A DNA stretch of 64,000 nt from Ampelomyces quisqualis (GCA_018398575.1 JAGTXZ010000024.1:1488001-1552000), one strand, 5' to 3'. Shown: positions 1-10,347, numbered from the stretch's first letter. Program-made: numbers and translations. Notes: a model not told the origin generated them from the letters alone.

Positions 1-1808
1 TTGCCCTGTTAGTTAATTCACCCATGTTAAGACAGGTAATGATCATAACTTACCGTGCTCCTTCCTGTACCAGCTCTCGAAGATAGCCTTAGCCTGCGTC
101 TTGGAGACCTTACCTAGCTGCTGAGACTCTCCCAGGCGCTCCAGTCGCGCCAATCGAGTCGTTATGAGCACTGATCCGTGTGCTACGCGGGGCAGGTAAT
201 GCTCAATATCATATGCATGAGGGTCTCCATCTTTTACTCCGTATTCTCGGTCAACGTTGTCGAAGATGAGCAGCCAAGCCGTGTTGTTAGCACGCGCCAG
301 CCAGGCTAGGACATCGTTCACGATGATACGGATGTCGGCATCGCTGTCCGTAGTATATGTCCTGCTCGTCTCGGTAATGTGACCTGCAGGGATTCTGCTA
401 GCACAGCTCACGATACTGCGGAGGAGCGTATCTTTAGTCCGCCCATCCAACCAAAACACCGAACTAAACTGCTTGTGGTGTCGATATGCGAATTCTACTG
501 CCAGCTGCGTCTTGCCTATGCCGCCAAGACCGCGTAGAACGTGAATCTTTTGGCGTTCATTGTGGCCTGGCATCAGATCTCGCTTGATTTCTGCCATTTC
601 CGCTTGCCTGTCAATAAATTGGCGTGTTCGTGGCACACCGTCGAGGCGAAAGACAGTTTGATATTCACCAAAATCTACGGGCACTTTAGCCACGCGCCTT
701 CAATGACGACAATAATTCTCACTAACACTCTCTACCTGCGATGTTACCCGCACACGCCTGCATCTGCATTCGTACCTCTTGTGAGCTGATATACCGCCGT
801 GTCGCGGCCGCCATCTCGTCGACCTTTTTCGTCTCCTGTAGCCCGATTTCCTCCAGGCCGCGCAAAACATTAAAGCGATAGTACCGCTGGGTGCTATCCA
901 GCAACGGTCTCTCACGCCGAAATCTTTCCGCGCTCTCTTCTGTGTCTGTCGCTATGGCAAGTAACGCCTTTCCCATGTGCAAGACGTCGTTCTTGAATGG
1001 CTTGAGCGACGGAACTCCTGTTCCAATTGACACCAGACACTTGACTCGGCCTTCCAGCGGCGCTGGCCCCCACACTATCTGTGCTTGATCCCACACATCA
1101 CGCACTGGATTGTTTGCCCCCGTCGCCCCGTCTATAAACTCTTCGCCGAATCGGCCTATCGTTATCGAGTCGAAGAAGCTGGGGGCCGCTGAGGTAGCTC
1201 GACACGCCTCCCATATCGTGGCGCTGTTCAGGAGGTCATTGTTACCTCGCGGCGTACGGTAGCTTGTTAGGCAGACCGTCCCTCCAGCCTGTTTGCTTGT
1301 CGCACACACGAAACTATCATCGTCAGCGTGCCGGTCGCGTTGAGAGCACTCTAACGTACACTTTGCACTGTGCTTCGGGCGCGTCCTTGAGTAGTGCGTC
1401 CTCTTGCAGACCTTGTTGCTTAACTACCTCCTTAACCGCCCGTGTTAGCTCTTCTGCATTGAAGCGGCCCTGCACTCTCCCCCTCATAGTCATCCGGTGC
1501 CGTGTCTTGCGGAAGATCCGGTCGGAGAGCGATATATATGCAGCGATGCATTCAGGGACGCTCATTTTCAAACGACCAAGCATCACAGCAATCAGTCTGA
1601 AAGTCAGTACAGCCAACAATATGTTGGTTCGTGGAACGTCCACCTACCCGCCCGTACTCGTTCCACCGATCATGTCAAAGTAGTCGCATGGCTTTGGCGG
1701 CGCGTCAGGATCGACTGTCTCCATCAAGTGCTCGAGGATTAAGAGGGCAGATAGGCCTCGCACCCCACCGCCATCGAGCGCAAGTAGGCGGAGATCGCTG
1801 CCAGGCAT
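1..1808 (-). CDS. Patatin-like phospholipase / NB-ARC fusion (fungal NLR-like), 3' end beyond the window
   Basis: Reads from ATG at 1808 leftward off the edge. Likely exons are 1808-1648, 1596-1360, 1313-756, 697-54 and 5-<1. The first half is a patatin domain: DGGGVRG oxyanion motif near residue 12, the nucleophile elbow GTSTGG whose last Gly spans the first intron, and the catalytic Asp in FIDGATGANNP. The second half is an NB-ARC NTPase: P-loop GLGGIGKTQLA, Walker B LLIFDNVD, and GSVLITTR. This architecture is known in fungal STAND/NLR proteins, where the N-terminal patatin is thought to be an effector lipase switched on by oligomerisation of the NTPase; C-terminal sensor repeats (TPR or ankyrin) would lie outside the window. 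The join at 756/697 is the least certain, because the only in-frame donor is GTGTGC. No stop codon breaks either domain. Role in self/non-self recognition is inference. Confidence 0.88.
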
Positions 1809-2284
1809 GGTATCTGTATGTCAGAGCAAAGAAGTCAGGGGATTACGGATATGCACTCCTAGAAACGGGAGAGGAGGCTACAAGTCATCCTGTCAGTTAT
1901 CTTGAAGAATGCATTGTGGCGCAGTGTTTCTGCTCCGGAGTCCGGACGCATAAGACTGAGATGACGCGCGTGTACTTGCAAGCATTCGTAGGCGAGGGGA
2001 CACGGGTCGCGTGAGACAGGAGATGCCCCCAAAAAAAACCCATGATGATGAGCTGAGGACCGTCTTCTTGATGCGAAAGTAATTAGCGTCAAGGTTCTGA
2101 TGCCAGTTCGTCCTCGTGTTGATGAAGTTGACGCACAGGGGTTCCCACCAGTTAGTCGCAACGCTAGGCCGGCAAGGGAAAAGTTGTCAAGGCGTCCCCT
2201 AGCCTCACCTCAGATGTTCAGCTTCAACACCAACGATGCGACATTCCATCTCAACTTTCTTACAAGCGTATCCTGTCTCAATGG
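1809..2284. other. Intergenic, shared 5' region of two divergent genes
   Basis: 476 bases between the start of the patatin/NB-ARC gene and the LCCL gene. Only short overlapping open frames with no recognisable domain are seen. It probably carries both promoters. Confidence 0.5.
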
Positions 2285-4123
2285 GTGATGAAGCCAAATC
2301 TGTCGCCCACTAATAAAATCCTTGACAGCAACAACATCAATATGGGCTCTATACTAGGAACTGCCTCCGTGGACGAAGAAGCGCAGCTACTGAGAGTCGA
2401 CGGAGGGAGAAGGGAAGACAGCACATTACCATCGCACCAGCATAGGACGAAAAAAACAGGTCTCTTGGCCCTCCTGCGCGGACCACAGACACCAAAAGTG
2501 CATCATATACGGCCATCTTTTCCGGTTCTTCAACGGAATGCCGCAAAACTGCTGGCATCCCGAGGGATTGACAAGAGGAAAATTTTCGCTGCTGTACTTT
2601 CTTGTTGGTCAATCATATTCATAATGTCTTTGAAGGTGCAGCTGCCAATCAAGGATGGCGAAGGAAATCACGTCGTGAATCTGGACTGCACCGACACTCT
2701 TTGGCAAAGAAACAATGAGTGCGGAATTGATGGTGTCAATTGTCACCCCTTCAGTAATAGGACATTCTCCTTCCGGTGCCCTGCAAAATGTTCAAGTGTC
2801 CAAGTCCTCAACCCACGACACGTCGGGCCTATAGATGTCAATTATCGTCCTCTGGTCATCGGCAATCAAATCTACAGAGGAGACAGCTTCATGTGCGGAT
2901 CAGCCATACATGCCGGCATCATCAGCGAGAGTGGGGGATGCGGTCGGATCAGACTCGTTGGGGCGCACCAGGGATTCGCAAGCGCATCGCAACATGGCAT
3001 TGAGTCCATCGCTTTCGATTCCCATTTCCCCTTGTCCTACTCCATCAGCAAAGATGAGAGCTACAGTTGCAAATCTGATCCTCGTTCAGGATTGCTCTTG
3101 GTCTCTTTATTAGCGACTATTATACTTACCGTCCTGTCGACTTCACCTTTGGTCTTCTTCCCAACCTTCGTACTCATTTTCGCGCACGTAAGCTTTGTGT
3201 CTAACCCGCCCAATGCTTCGCTTCGCAACATCACCGTTCTACCGGATCACATATCGATGTTCGCCAAGCGCTTGCTTCCAGCATTCTTTGTAGCCATCGT
3301 CATCTACCGTGCGGTCATTAGACAAACTTTGGCTGGGCTCACGGCCCATTTTGAGAAAGCGTTCTTCTGGCTTGGCGGATTCTGGATTGGCGCACTCTCG
3401 AATTACACCTTCGACTGGATACCGATCTCGCGGCTTACTGCGCACGATTTGCAGCAACAGCCTGGCGCAAAACTAACTCTTGCGATTATCATTTCGATAC
3501 TTGCGCTTGTCATCATTGGTCAAGCATACGCCTTTTGGCTCGAAGGCCGCCTACTGCGGCACCTTGGACTCTATGGGATATTCATCTCCGCGATACTTCT
3601 TTGTCTACTCATCCCAGGAGTCAATCTGCGCATTCACCATTACATCCTCGCTTTGCTACTGCTGCCAGGCACTAGCCTGCAGACTCGGTCTTCTTTGTTG
3701 TATCAGGGTATTCTACTTGGTCTATTCGTAAACGGAGTAGCTCGATGGGACTTCGACTCCGTGCTGCAGACTAGCGAAGCACTTCGGGGCGACGCGACGC
3801 TGAATTCGATCGTTCCAGTCAGCTTGTCGCCAGTCATCGATGCTGGGGCAGAAGGCCTGGCACTGACTTTGACTTGGGCTCGGCCCCCGACGCTCATGGA
3901 TGGCATTAGTGTGCTGGTCAATGACGTTGAGCGCAGCCGCATCTGGCTGGACGAAGGAGATTTTTCTGAGGAGATGAAGAAGTTTAAGTGGACACGGTCA
4001 CCGGACACTCATGTCAATGAGTACTTTCGGTGGGCTTATGTCAAGGACGGGCGAACCTTAGACTACTCAAATGCTGGTGTTTTGTTCGGCAATGGGACAT
4101 GGAAGTCTGAAACTCAGGGCTAA
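2285..4123 (+). CDS. LCCL-domain multi-pass membrane protein
   Basis: Uninterrupted 612-residue frame. After a polar N-terminal region of about 100 residues there is one membrane segment (about 103-122). A lumenal or extracellular LCCL domain follows (about 135-250), recognisable by its cysteines and by the YRGDSFMCGSAIHAGI stretch typical of the fold. Then come about seven or eight further hydrophobic segments to about residue 480, and a soluble C-terminal domain of about 130 residues. Fungal LCCL membrane proteins have this layout and length; their biochemical role is not established, so none is given here. The start could also be the in-frame ATG at 2342 (MGSILGT), which would shorten it by 19 residues. 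No intron is needed. Confidence 0.85.
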   Translation: MMKPNLSPTNKILDSNNINMGSILGTASVDEEAQLLRVDGGRREDSTLPSHQHRTKKTGLLALLRGPQTPKVHHIRPSFPVLQRNAAKLLASRGIDKRKIFAAVLSCWSIIFIMSLKVQLPIKDGEGNHVVNLDCTDTLWQRNNECGIDGVNCHPFSNRTFSFRCPAKCSSVQVLNPRHVGPIDVNYRPLVIGNQIYRGDSFMCGSAIHAGIISESGGCGRIRLVGAHQGFASASQHGIESIAFDSHFPLSYSISKDESYSCKSDPRSGLLLVSLLATIILTVLSTSPLVFFPTFVLIFAHVSFVSNPPNASLRNITVLPDHISMFAKRLLPAFFVAIVIYRAVIRQTLAGLTAHFEKAFFWLGGFWIGALSNYTFDWIPISRLTAHDLQQQPGAKLTLAIIISILALVIIGQAYAFWLEGRLLRHLGLYGIFISAILLCLLIPGVNLRIHHYILALLLLPGTSLQTRSSLLYQGILLGLFVNGVARWDFDSVLQTSEALRGDATLNSIVPVSLSPVIDAGAEGLALTLTWARPPTLMDGISVLVNDVERSRIWLDEGDFSEEMKKFKWTRSPDTHVNEYFRWAYVKDGRTLDYSNAGVLFGNGTWKSETQG

Positions 4124-4605
4124 CAATCTCCAAAATTATTAATACACGGCGATGCAAAATAGACTCACTTATTGCCCGAGAAATTGACTATTTCCAAATT
4201 CATGGCTCAGGCAAGGGGAAGGACTTCACGATTACCAAATCTTAACATGACAAAGACGGAGTGATTCTCGTTTAAATCAAACTATCCGTATGTACTAATT
4301 AAGATGATTGATGTGTATCGCGAGCATGTCTTGATGCAGAAGTCTATGCACCGTGGACGTCTGCCTTGTCCACGCTTGCGTGAGGGGGATCGTCAAAGAC
4401 GCAGGTCACTTCGTTTGCAGGACTTCGGAGGCCTAATACCACACAAGGCTATGTCAAGCGATCATTTACGATATGAAAGTGAAGGTGCTCTGCCGAATTC
4501 ACGAGACTGTATTGCAAGCACTATCCCTTCGCGAACTTTCCTCATTCATGACCATTTCCGCAACTCGAAGGACCCCACTTTAAGGCTCATACACAATACT
4601 AGAAT
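4124..4605. other. Intergenic
   Basis: 482 bases. An open frame begins inside it at 4304, but its protein has no family features and it overlaps the next gene in another frame. Nothing else is seen. Confidence 0.5.
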
Positions 4606-5204
4606 ATGGGCATCATCACGCAATTCACGTCGCCTCAAGATTTACGATGGCAAAGTCCTCGTCGCATTCATCGCATCCTCTTCTTCATCAAAAATAAAAT
4701 ATTGCTCCTGTTGACGGTCCTCGTCACCGATGAATACCCACTCTTCAAAAGATGATGGGAAAGTGGAACATATATCTACCACCCAGCCTGGGAATGGGCA
4801 CCGTAAGCTCTCCGACTCGCAAGATCCACCGCAAAGCTAACAATTCGTATAGCTATCACTTCTGGCTCCGCATCGGCATAGCATTAATACCCGACATCAC
4901 CCTCGCAGTCATCTCCCTTATCTTTTTTCTCAACCCAATGCACCACTTCATGTACTGCTTCCACCCCGTCTTCGCGTTCGTGTCGTCGTTCGGCATCATG
5001 GTGTTGTATGTACAAGTATGCTGGCTTAACCCGCTGATCGCGCTATCAAACGAAGTGGGGTTCAATCATCCGACCGAAACGGGCTTGGAGAGTGTGATCT
5101 ACTTGCTGTGGATCGCGATGCTAGTGTACAGTTGTATCGCGGTGCATAAGTGGAGAATTGTGAGGAAGTGCGGACTTTGCCGCGGGAAGAAAGAGTCCAA
5201 TTGA
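4606..5204 (+). pseudogene. Small multi-pass membrane protein gene interrupted by an in-frame TGA
   Basis: From ATG 4606 the frame runs 49 codons (MGIITQFTSPQDLRWQSPRR, then a hydrophobic stretch ILFFIKNKILLLLTVLVT) to TGA at 4753-4755. It continues in the same frame (WESGTYIYHPAWEWAP) to a good intron at 4803-4852: GTAAGC donor, GCTAAC branch, TATAG acceptor. Exon 2 resumes in phase and encodes about three more membrane segments and a short basic tail ending at 5204. With the TGA read as one residue the protein would be 182 residues. I do not recognise the family. No intron with a usual donor can remove the TGA. It may be a natural nonsense mutation, a sequencing error, or a shorter gene starting at an internal Met (ATG 4756 is out of frame). 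Confidence 0.6.
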
Positions 5205-5692
5205 GAGGACTTTGGATGGGGAGCAGAGAGCTTGAAGCTGAAGAGAGAATTGCTGAACGACAGAATGATGATGGAAAGGAGTATGTGTAGAGACAGTTGA
5301 TGTAGTGCAAGTAATGTCTAATAATATGATACGTGATTTGAATACCACCAGCATGAAACTTTGACTTCGATGTTGAAATTATTCCCGCGAACTGTATCTG
5401 TATGCAAAAAGCACCCTCGGTTCCAAGATAAATAACGCCTTCTCGGAAGATGATGTTGAGTACCAGGATGCGAGTATACTGATAGGCTAGTATGTATTTC
5501 TGGCGTCCCAGGCCCTGAGAAAACCACGACGCCGTGGTAAAGATATCACCACGGAAAGAAGGTGGTGTCTTGCTTATGCCCGTTAGATCTTATCATGGGT
5601 GTTATCGCTAGCGGGAATCCCACCCCACTACCGCCGTCACACTTGGTGACTCAACCAACCATGAACTCACATAATGAGTCTTTGCCGAACAC
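5205..5692. other. Intergenic, upstream of the P450 gene
   Basis: 488 bases with no supported coding region on either strand. Confidence 0.5.
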
Positions 5693-7180
5693 TTGCAACG
5701 ATTCTTCTCAGCCTCCAATATGCCGATTCTAGAATTTGTAGTTGGCACAACAAAAGCTTATCCTATTACCAAGGCAATTCTTGCGCCGCTCTTCCTTCTC
5801 TGCCTCCGGTCTATCTATCGTGTCTTCTTGCATCCTCTATCCCACATACCCGGCCCTCTTGTGCCAAAGATTACTTCGCTATGGCTATACTACCACGCCT
5901 ACATTGGAGATGAAGCTAGCACAATTCGAAAGCTTCACGCCAGGTACGGCGCTTACGTCCGTGTTTCGCCCAATGAGGTCGATATTGGTGATGCCGATGC
6001 CATACAAGCAATCTATGTCAGCAAAGGCGGGTTCCCGAAAGCGGACTGTTACGCGAATTTCGACATTGATGGACACAAGACCATTTTCTCGACCACGGAT
6101 CATGAGCATCGTGCTGCGAGGGCGAAAGCGGTCATGCCGCTGTTCTCGACGAAGGCCCTCCGTGATAACGAGAACGCAATTCGGGCTTGTGTAGATCGAA
6201 TGATCGAGAGGCTCAAGCTAGAGAGTCAAAGCACGAAGCCAGTCAACGTACTGAACTTGACTCGAAGTTTGGCTGTCGATGCGGTATCGACGCACTTGTT
6301 TCGCGAGAACTACGATGGAGTTAGTGAAAAAGGTGCGACCCTCTCTGTATCGGCCTTCGTGGATGCGTTCGTGGCTGTCGGTCGATTCTTTTACCTACCG
6401 ACTATGGTTTTCGTCTGGCTCGAGTGGGCTATCACCATGTGGCAGGCGGACCGAGAGACGGACGACAGCATGATGATCGTAGACAAATTTGTGAGTAATC
6501 TTGTGGCAAATACAACGTCGAAATCTACGACATATCCGGGACGTTTGTTAGCTGCTGGCATCAGTAACTCGGAAGTCAAAGCTCAGTGCAAAGACCTCGT
6601 ATTCGCTGGCACAGATTCAACTGGCATGAACTTGGCAACCATCATGAGGAGTCTGACACTGTATCCGGAAAAGTATGATAAATTAAAGGGAGAGGTCAAT
6701 AACAATATCGCGCGCGGGTCCGACGCGCAGGACGTTCAAGCACTGCCCTACCTAAACGCCATCGTTCGAGAAGCTCTGCGAATCAGCATGGCAAATCCAA
6801 CGCGACTACCGCACGTAGTTCCTGTTGGAGGGTGGACATTTAGAGGCATTCATTTCCCTGCTGGGTCTCTCGTTGGGTGCTCCGGACACGAACTACACTT
6901 CAACTCCGCTGTCTTTCCGCAACCAACCAAGTTCGTGCCAGAGAGATGGCTCGAAGCCACTGAGGAGATGTCGAAAAACTGGTTTGCCTTCGGCGCGGGT
7001 AGTCGAGCATGCATCGCGCGGAATCTGGCAACACTAGAGCTTCAGATTGCGACGGAGAAGTTAGCGAGAAGCAATGTGCTCGATGGCTCTAAGGCTGTGC
7101 AAGAACAGGTAGAGATATATGAGTGGTTCAATTCGAAGGTCAAAGGCGAGAAGATCGAGTTGGTATGGAATCGATCATGA
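5693..7180 (+). CDS. Cytochrome P450 monooxygenase
   Basis: Single 495-residue exon, the usual length for a microsomal fungal P450. An N-terminal membrane anchor is followed by a proline-rich hinge (HIPGPLVPK near residue 50). The I-helix oxygen-binding motif is FAGTDST (about 305). The K-helix ExxR is EALR (about 365), PERW lies near 425, and the haem-binding loop is FAFGAGSRACIAR (about 441-453), with Cys as the axial ligand. The residue two after the Cys is Ala instead of the common Gly, which is tolerated in several fungal families. An in-frame ATG at 5720 is an alternative start. The sequence resembles fungal benzoate-hydroxylase-like and secondary-metabolism P450s in style, but the substrate cannot be told. 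No polyketide, peptide or terpene synthase lies beside it in the window. Confidence 0.92.
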   Translation: MQRFFSASNMPILEFVVGTTKAYPITKAILAPLFLLCLRSIYRVFLHPLSHIPGPLVPKITSLWLYYHAYIGDEASTIRKLHARYGAYVRVSPNEVDIGDADAIQAIYVSKGGFPKADCYANFDIDGHKTIFSTTDHEHRAARAKAVMPLFSTKALRDNENAIRACVDRMIERLKLESQSTKPVNVLNLTRSLAVDAVSTHLFRENYDGVSEKGATLSVSAFVDAFVAVGRFFYLPTMVFVWLEWAITMWQADRETDDSMMIVDKFVSNLVANTTSKSTTYPGRLLAAGISNSEVKAQCKDLVFAGTDSTGMNLATIMRSLTLYPEKYDKLKGEVNNNIARGSDAQDVQALPYLNAIVREALRISMANPTRLPHVVPVGGWTFRGIHFPAGSLVGCSGHELHFNSAVFPQPTKFVPERWLEATEEMSKNWFAFGAGSRACIARNLATLELQIATEKLARSNVLDGSKAVQEQVEIYEWFNSKVKGEKIELVWNRS

Positions 7181-7727
7181 GCGATTCCTCATTTCGATCG
7201 AAGTACTCAATGTCAAAGGGCAGCTGTGGCCCTAGCACTATAGACCCAATCATAATAAATCGAATCTGCAGTGTTCAGACTCCGATACATCGAGCATATT
7301 GTTGTGCTACAAAGCTTCACCTTGGAATGTCATTGATACAAGAGAAGATGTAGACTCGAAGTTATCCGAGCTCACTTTCATTCTTTTACATCGGCCAATA
7401 ATGGACCGGGGTCAAGTGAAGTGGTGGGTTATTGAGGCCATTTTCCAATTAACATTGGTGTAAGATGAACCCACGGCGGCTCGCTCCAGGCAGTCCAGGC
7501 AACCACTGAAGCAAAGTCGTGGCCAAGAGCCAATATAATTCCAGTCGTTTGTTCACCAGAAACACACTTGCTAATTTCCCCCAGCCCTATATGATTTTCT
7601 GCCTGGATCGATCTGGTGATTACATTCACTACGATGCTCGGCAGTCAGCAACTTTTAGGACCAAGCCTCTCACCAGAGATGAAGACTCAAAAAAAAATCC
7701 AGCATTCTCTCTGCCACACGAAACACC
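7181..7727. other. Intergenic
   Basis: 547 bases between the P450 and the decayed 2EXR-like gene. Short open frames only. Confidence 0.5.
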
Positions 7728-8774
7728 ATGGCTGAGTCCACCATCTCTCCACAGAGCGATGGCCCTTTCCACCAAGCTTTGATCGAACCAAGATCAAGTC
7801 GGCCATCCCGACTTCTCAAACTTCCCATCAAACTTCCCAACAGAATCTACCATTATCTGAATCCTAAGCCAAAGTGACGCATCTATCTAAAGTTCACCTG
7901 CCAGCGTCCCAAACTTTCATCGAACCTCTTCGCGCCACTAAGCATCAACAACCAAATCAATAGGAGCTACGCCCTTTACTATACCACCTTCTCAGGCATA
8001 CCAAGGTGGCTGTTCGTCTCTTCCAACTTCCAAAGTTTATCGAGACCTTCTATGAGTCTGGGACTGACGGTCAGCTTCGACAAGACGTCGATATCATGGT
8101 TGGATTCGAGGAAGCTGTGATCGACTTCAAGGCGGACGTAGTTTTGATTCTGATGGCGCAAGCAACAGCACCAGGCTTTCGTCTGAGAGTGACAAGTTAT
8201 AACTTACAACCCGTCCTTTCGTCGTGGTGGGGATTTGCAATGGCATAGGCGCCATGTCTCGGGGCTACAGGAGATTGTCCGAAGATATTGGTCGGCTCTT
8301 CGCGACGTCTGCTAAGAGATGTGAGGATTGCGCGCGTTACGGGCGTGGAGCTGTGGGTTGGGTGAGACGATGTACAGGTGTGAGCCTTCACTGTGGTGAA
8401 GAAAGCCGGGGGACTCGCGGAGGCTGAGGTGCATAGGTTCAGAGCATACTGTCAGCATTTAGACGGGGCATACCATGTGAAGTTTCAGACGGTCGATGTC
8501 AAGAATATAGAGAGAGAGAGCTGGTCGAGAAATGGTGGTGGGATATGATGGAAGGCAGTCCTTAGCGCTTGAAGAAGAATGTGGATAATTTTCGCTACAA
8601 GACGCGTTAGAGTTACGAGGATTTTGAGGGTGGGTGGTGGAAGAGATGAATGAAATAAATTTCGGTGATGCTGACGATAGTGTGGGTAATTACGGAAGCG
8701 ACGGGGACTTTGAGAGCGTCGAGATGGACGAGAGTGAAGAGAGCGATGGGATTGACGGGAGCGACGAGGATTAA
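7728..8774 (+). pseudogene. Decayed 2EXR/F-box-like gene
   Basis: From ATG 7728 the frame contains RLLKLPIKLPNRIYHYLNP, which resembles the leading motif of fungal 2EXR/F-box-like proteins (LLxLPxELRNxIYxY). It is cut by TGA at 7875-7877, where AAG-TGA-CGC would be explained by CGA changing to TGA. The same frame continues with a segment like the usual 'NRQI...ALPLYY' block (NNQINRSYALYY). After about 8040 the coding-like sequence moves to another frame (VGFEEAVIDFKADVVLILM...APGFRLRV), then to others, including KKAGGLAEAEVHRFRAYCQH near 8400, and it ends in an acidic tail (DESEESDGIDGSDED, stop at 8772-8774). At least one stop and two or more frameshifts make it a likely pseudogene. Family assignment is moderate; unusual splicing is less likely. 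Confidence 0.45.
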
Positions 8775-9069
8775 CTATACAATACGTATGGAAGGACAAG
8801 TATAGCTCAAGACCAAGACGCAGTCTATCAACGTCTTGACGTCGTCCTTTTTCCATCGCAGTGTTGAGACATCATATATAGTCCATTGACCTTTCCTCGC
8901 AAACCAAGCACGATTTTGTCAAGATTGAATCGAACAATTTCCAAGCTCCAAAATATTCAAGGTTATTCAATCAACCCACCACCATGCAGCAAACGCAACG
9001 TCGTTATTTCAACAAGCAACTCCAGCCCCTAGTGCAAATATCATGAAATCAACCAGACGAACAATCCCT

Positions 9070-9945
9070 CGCCCCCACATCCTACCCATCTCCTTCCAAA
9101 AACCCCATCCTCCTCCAACCCCCCCATCACTCCATCAACCACCCCCACTTCCCCTCCCACTCCTCCTATATCCTCCAGCACTCAGGTCTACTCTCCGCCC
9201 CAACCCCACCCTCAATCACCCAACCCTGCATCGTAAAAACATCCACAACCAGTTCCTCCTCATCAATCACACCAAACAACCTAATCAGAATATCCCGCAT
9301 CTTGGGAGCGATCGTACCAGCGGGGATTGACGTGCATGAGCTGTGTTTGTGTCGGGCGTAAAGCCTCGGGGTGGTGTGGTGAGGGATAGGGAGACGGCGA
9401 AGATGTGCAGATACTGCATGAGAGGCCGAGGATTGCGCCGTTGAGATACGTGGCGGTGAAGACGGTGAGATGGGGGTGGGTTGGGTTTGGGGGGAGGGAG
9501 AGGTGGTTGTAGGTGACATTGGGGGTGGGGTAGGTGACGGCTATGTCGAAGGGGTCGTCTGTTGATGGGGATGTGCTGAGGAGGGAGGAGAGGGAGGGAT
9601 CGAGGAGGTTGAATGTCATGGATAAGGTTGAGTCAGAGTCGGAGTCAGAGGTCATGATGCTTGTACCATGGTGGTGCGGGTTTTGGACTGGTGTGTGTTT
9701 TGACGGGGCGCAGTCACATTCTTGTGAGTTTGTGGTGGGTTTGTCTTTGATGTCTTGTTTTGCTTCGCGGAGACGTTGTCCTGTGTATTTGTTAGCAGTC
9801 GATCGCGAAATGAAGCAAAACAGGCCCTGAAGTTCATTTGCTTACTTCTTGCTCTTTGCGCTAGTCTATCTTGAATCTGTTTCCTCTTCTTCACATCTTT
9901 GACATTTTGCCAGTCATCATCTTTCGGGTCGATTTTTCGTACCAC
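9070..9945 (-). pseudogene. Decayed bZIP transcription factor of the DUF3425 type
   Basis: Reads leftward. The first exon (to 9846) encodes DDDWQNVKDVKKRKQIQDRL, the start of a bZIP basic region; a 65-nt intron (9845-9781, GTAAGC donor, TGCTAAC branch, CAG acceptor) joins in phase to give LAQRARRQRLREAKQD. A low-complexity Ser/Thr/Pro middle follows, then pieces of the C-terminal DUF3425 domain: LTVFTATYLNGAILG, HVNPRWYDR, then after a frame change near 9303 PKMRDILIRLFG, and KWGWLM near 9140. In that last frame there are TAG at 9168-9166 (fits CAG to TAG) and TGA at 9129-9127. No ATG is found in frame upstream of 9945 before a stop, so the start is lost or lies in an upstream exon. The intact gene would encode a DNA-binding regulator. 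The boundaries are approximate. Confidence 0.7.
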
Positions 9946-10347
9946 ATTGTTGGTGTAAACGCTTATAACCCCGTTATTGTGTATACGGATGACCAGAATG
10001 TGAAGTCACATATGACAATAAGCCGTCGGTGAACTGTTGTCCTGCTGACAAATGTGCTTAGAGTTAGCAAGGCGTCCTACGCTTACCAGATGAGGCACTA
10101 GTTTTGTGTAGGTTTATCCATTTCGGACTATTATATGCGGATCTCATGCCAAAAAAAAATCAGTCTTGGAAGGATGACATGCACTGCAAGTGGATTCGAT
10201 CGCTTCAAGTACAAGGGATAGAAGTGTGTCAACGCTGCATTGATAACTGCAAAATGCGCCGAAGCACGGTATGTGAGCTACGTTGGTGTGCTGCCCAAAC
10301 ACTTTCAACCTTTCGAGTTACAGCCCCCATGTGCATACCTTATGTGA
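9946..10347. other. Intergenic
   Basis: 402 bases between the bZIP remnant and the MOSC gene. Nothing supported. Confidence 0.5.

Noticed and set aside
4753..4755. Selenocysteine or programmed readthrough at the TGA
   Set aside because: Fungi of this group lack selenocysteine insertion, and the following bases do not fit a known readthrough context.
5693..7180. P450 as part of a secondary-metabolite cluster
   Set aside because: No core synthase, transporter or intact regulator lies within the window beside it; the only regulator is decayed.
9043..9330. Pro-rich + strand frame
   Set aside because: It is the C-rich complement of the G-rich DUF3425 end of the decayed bZIP gene.
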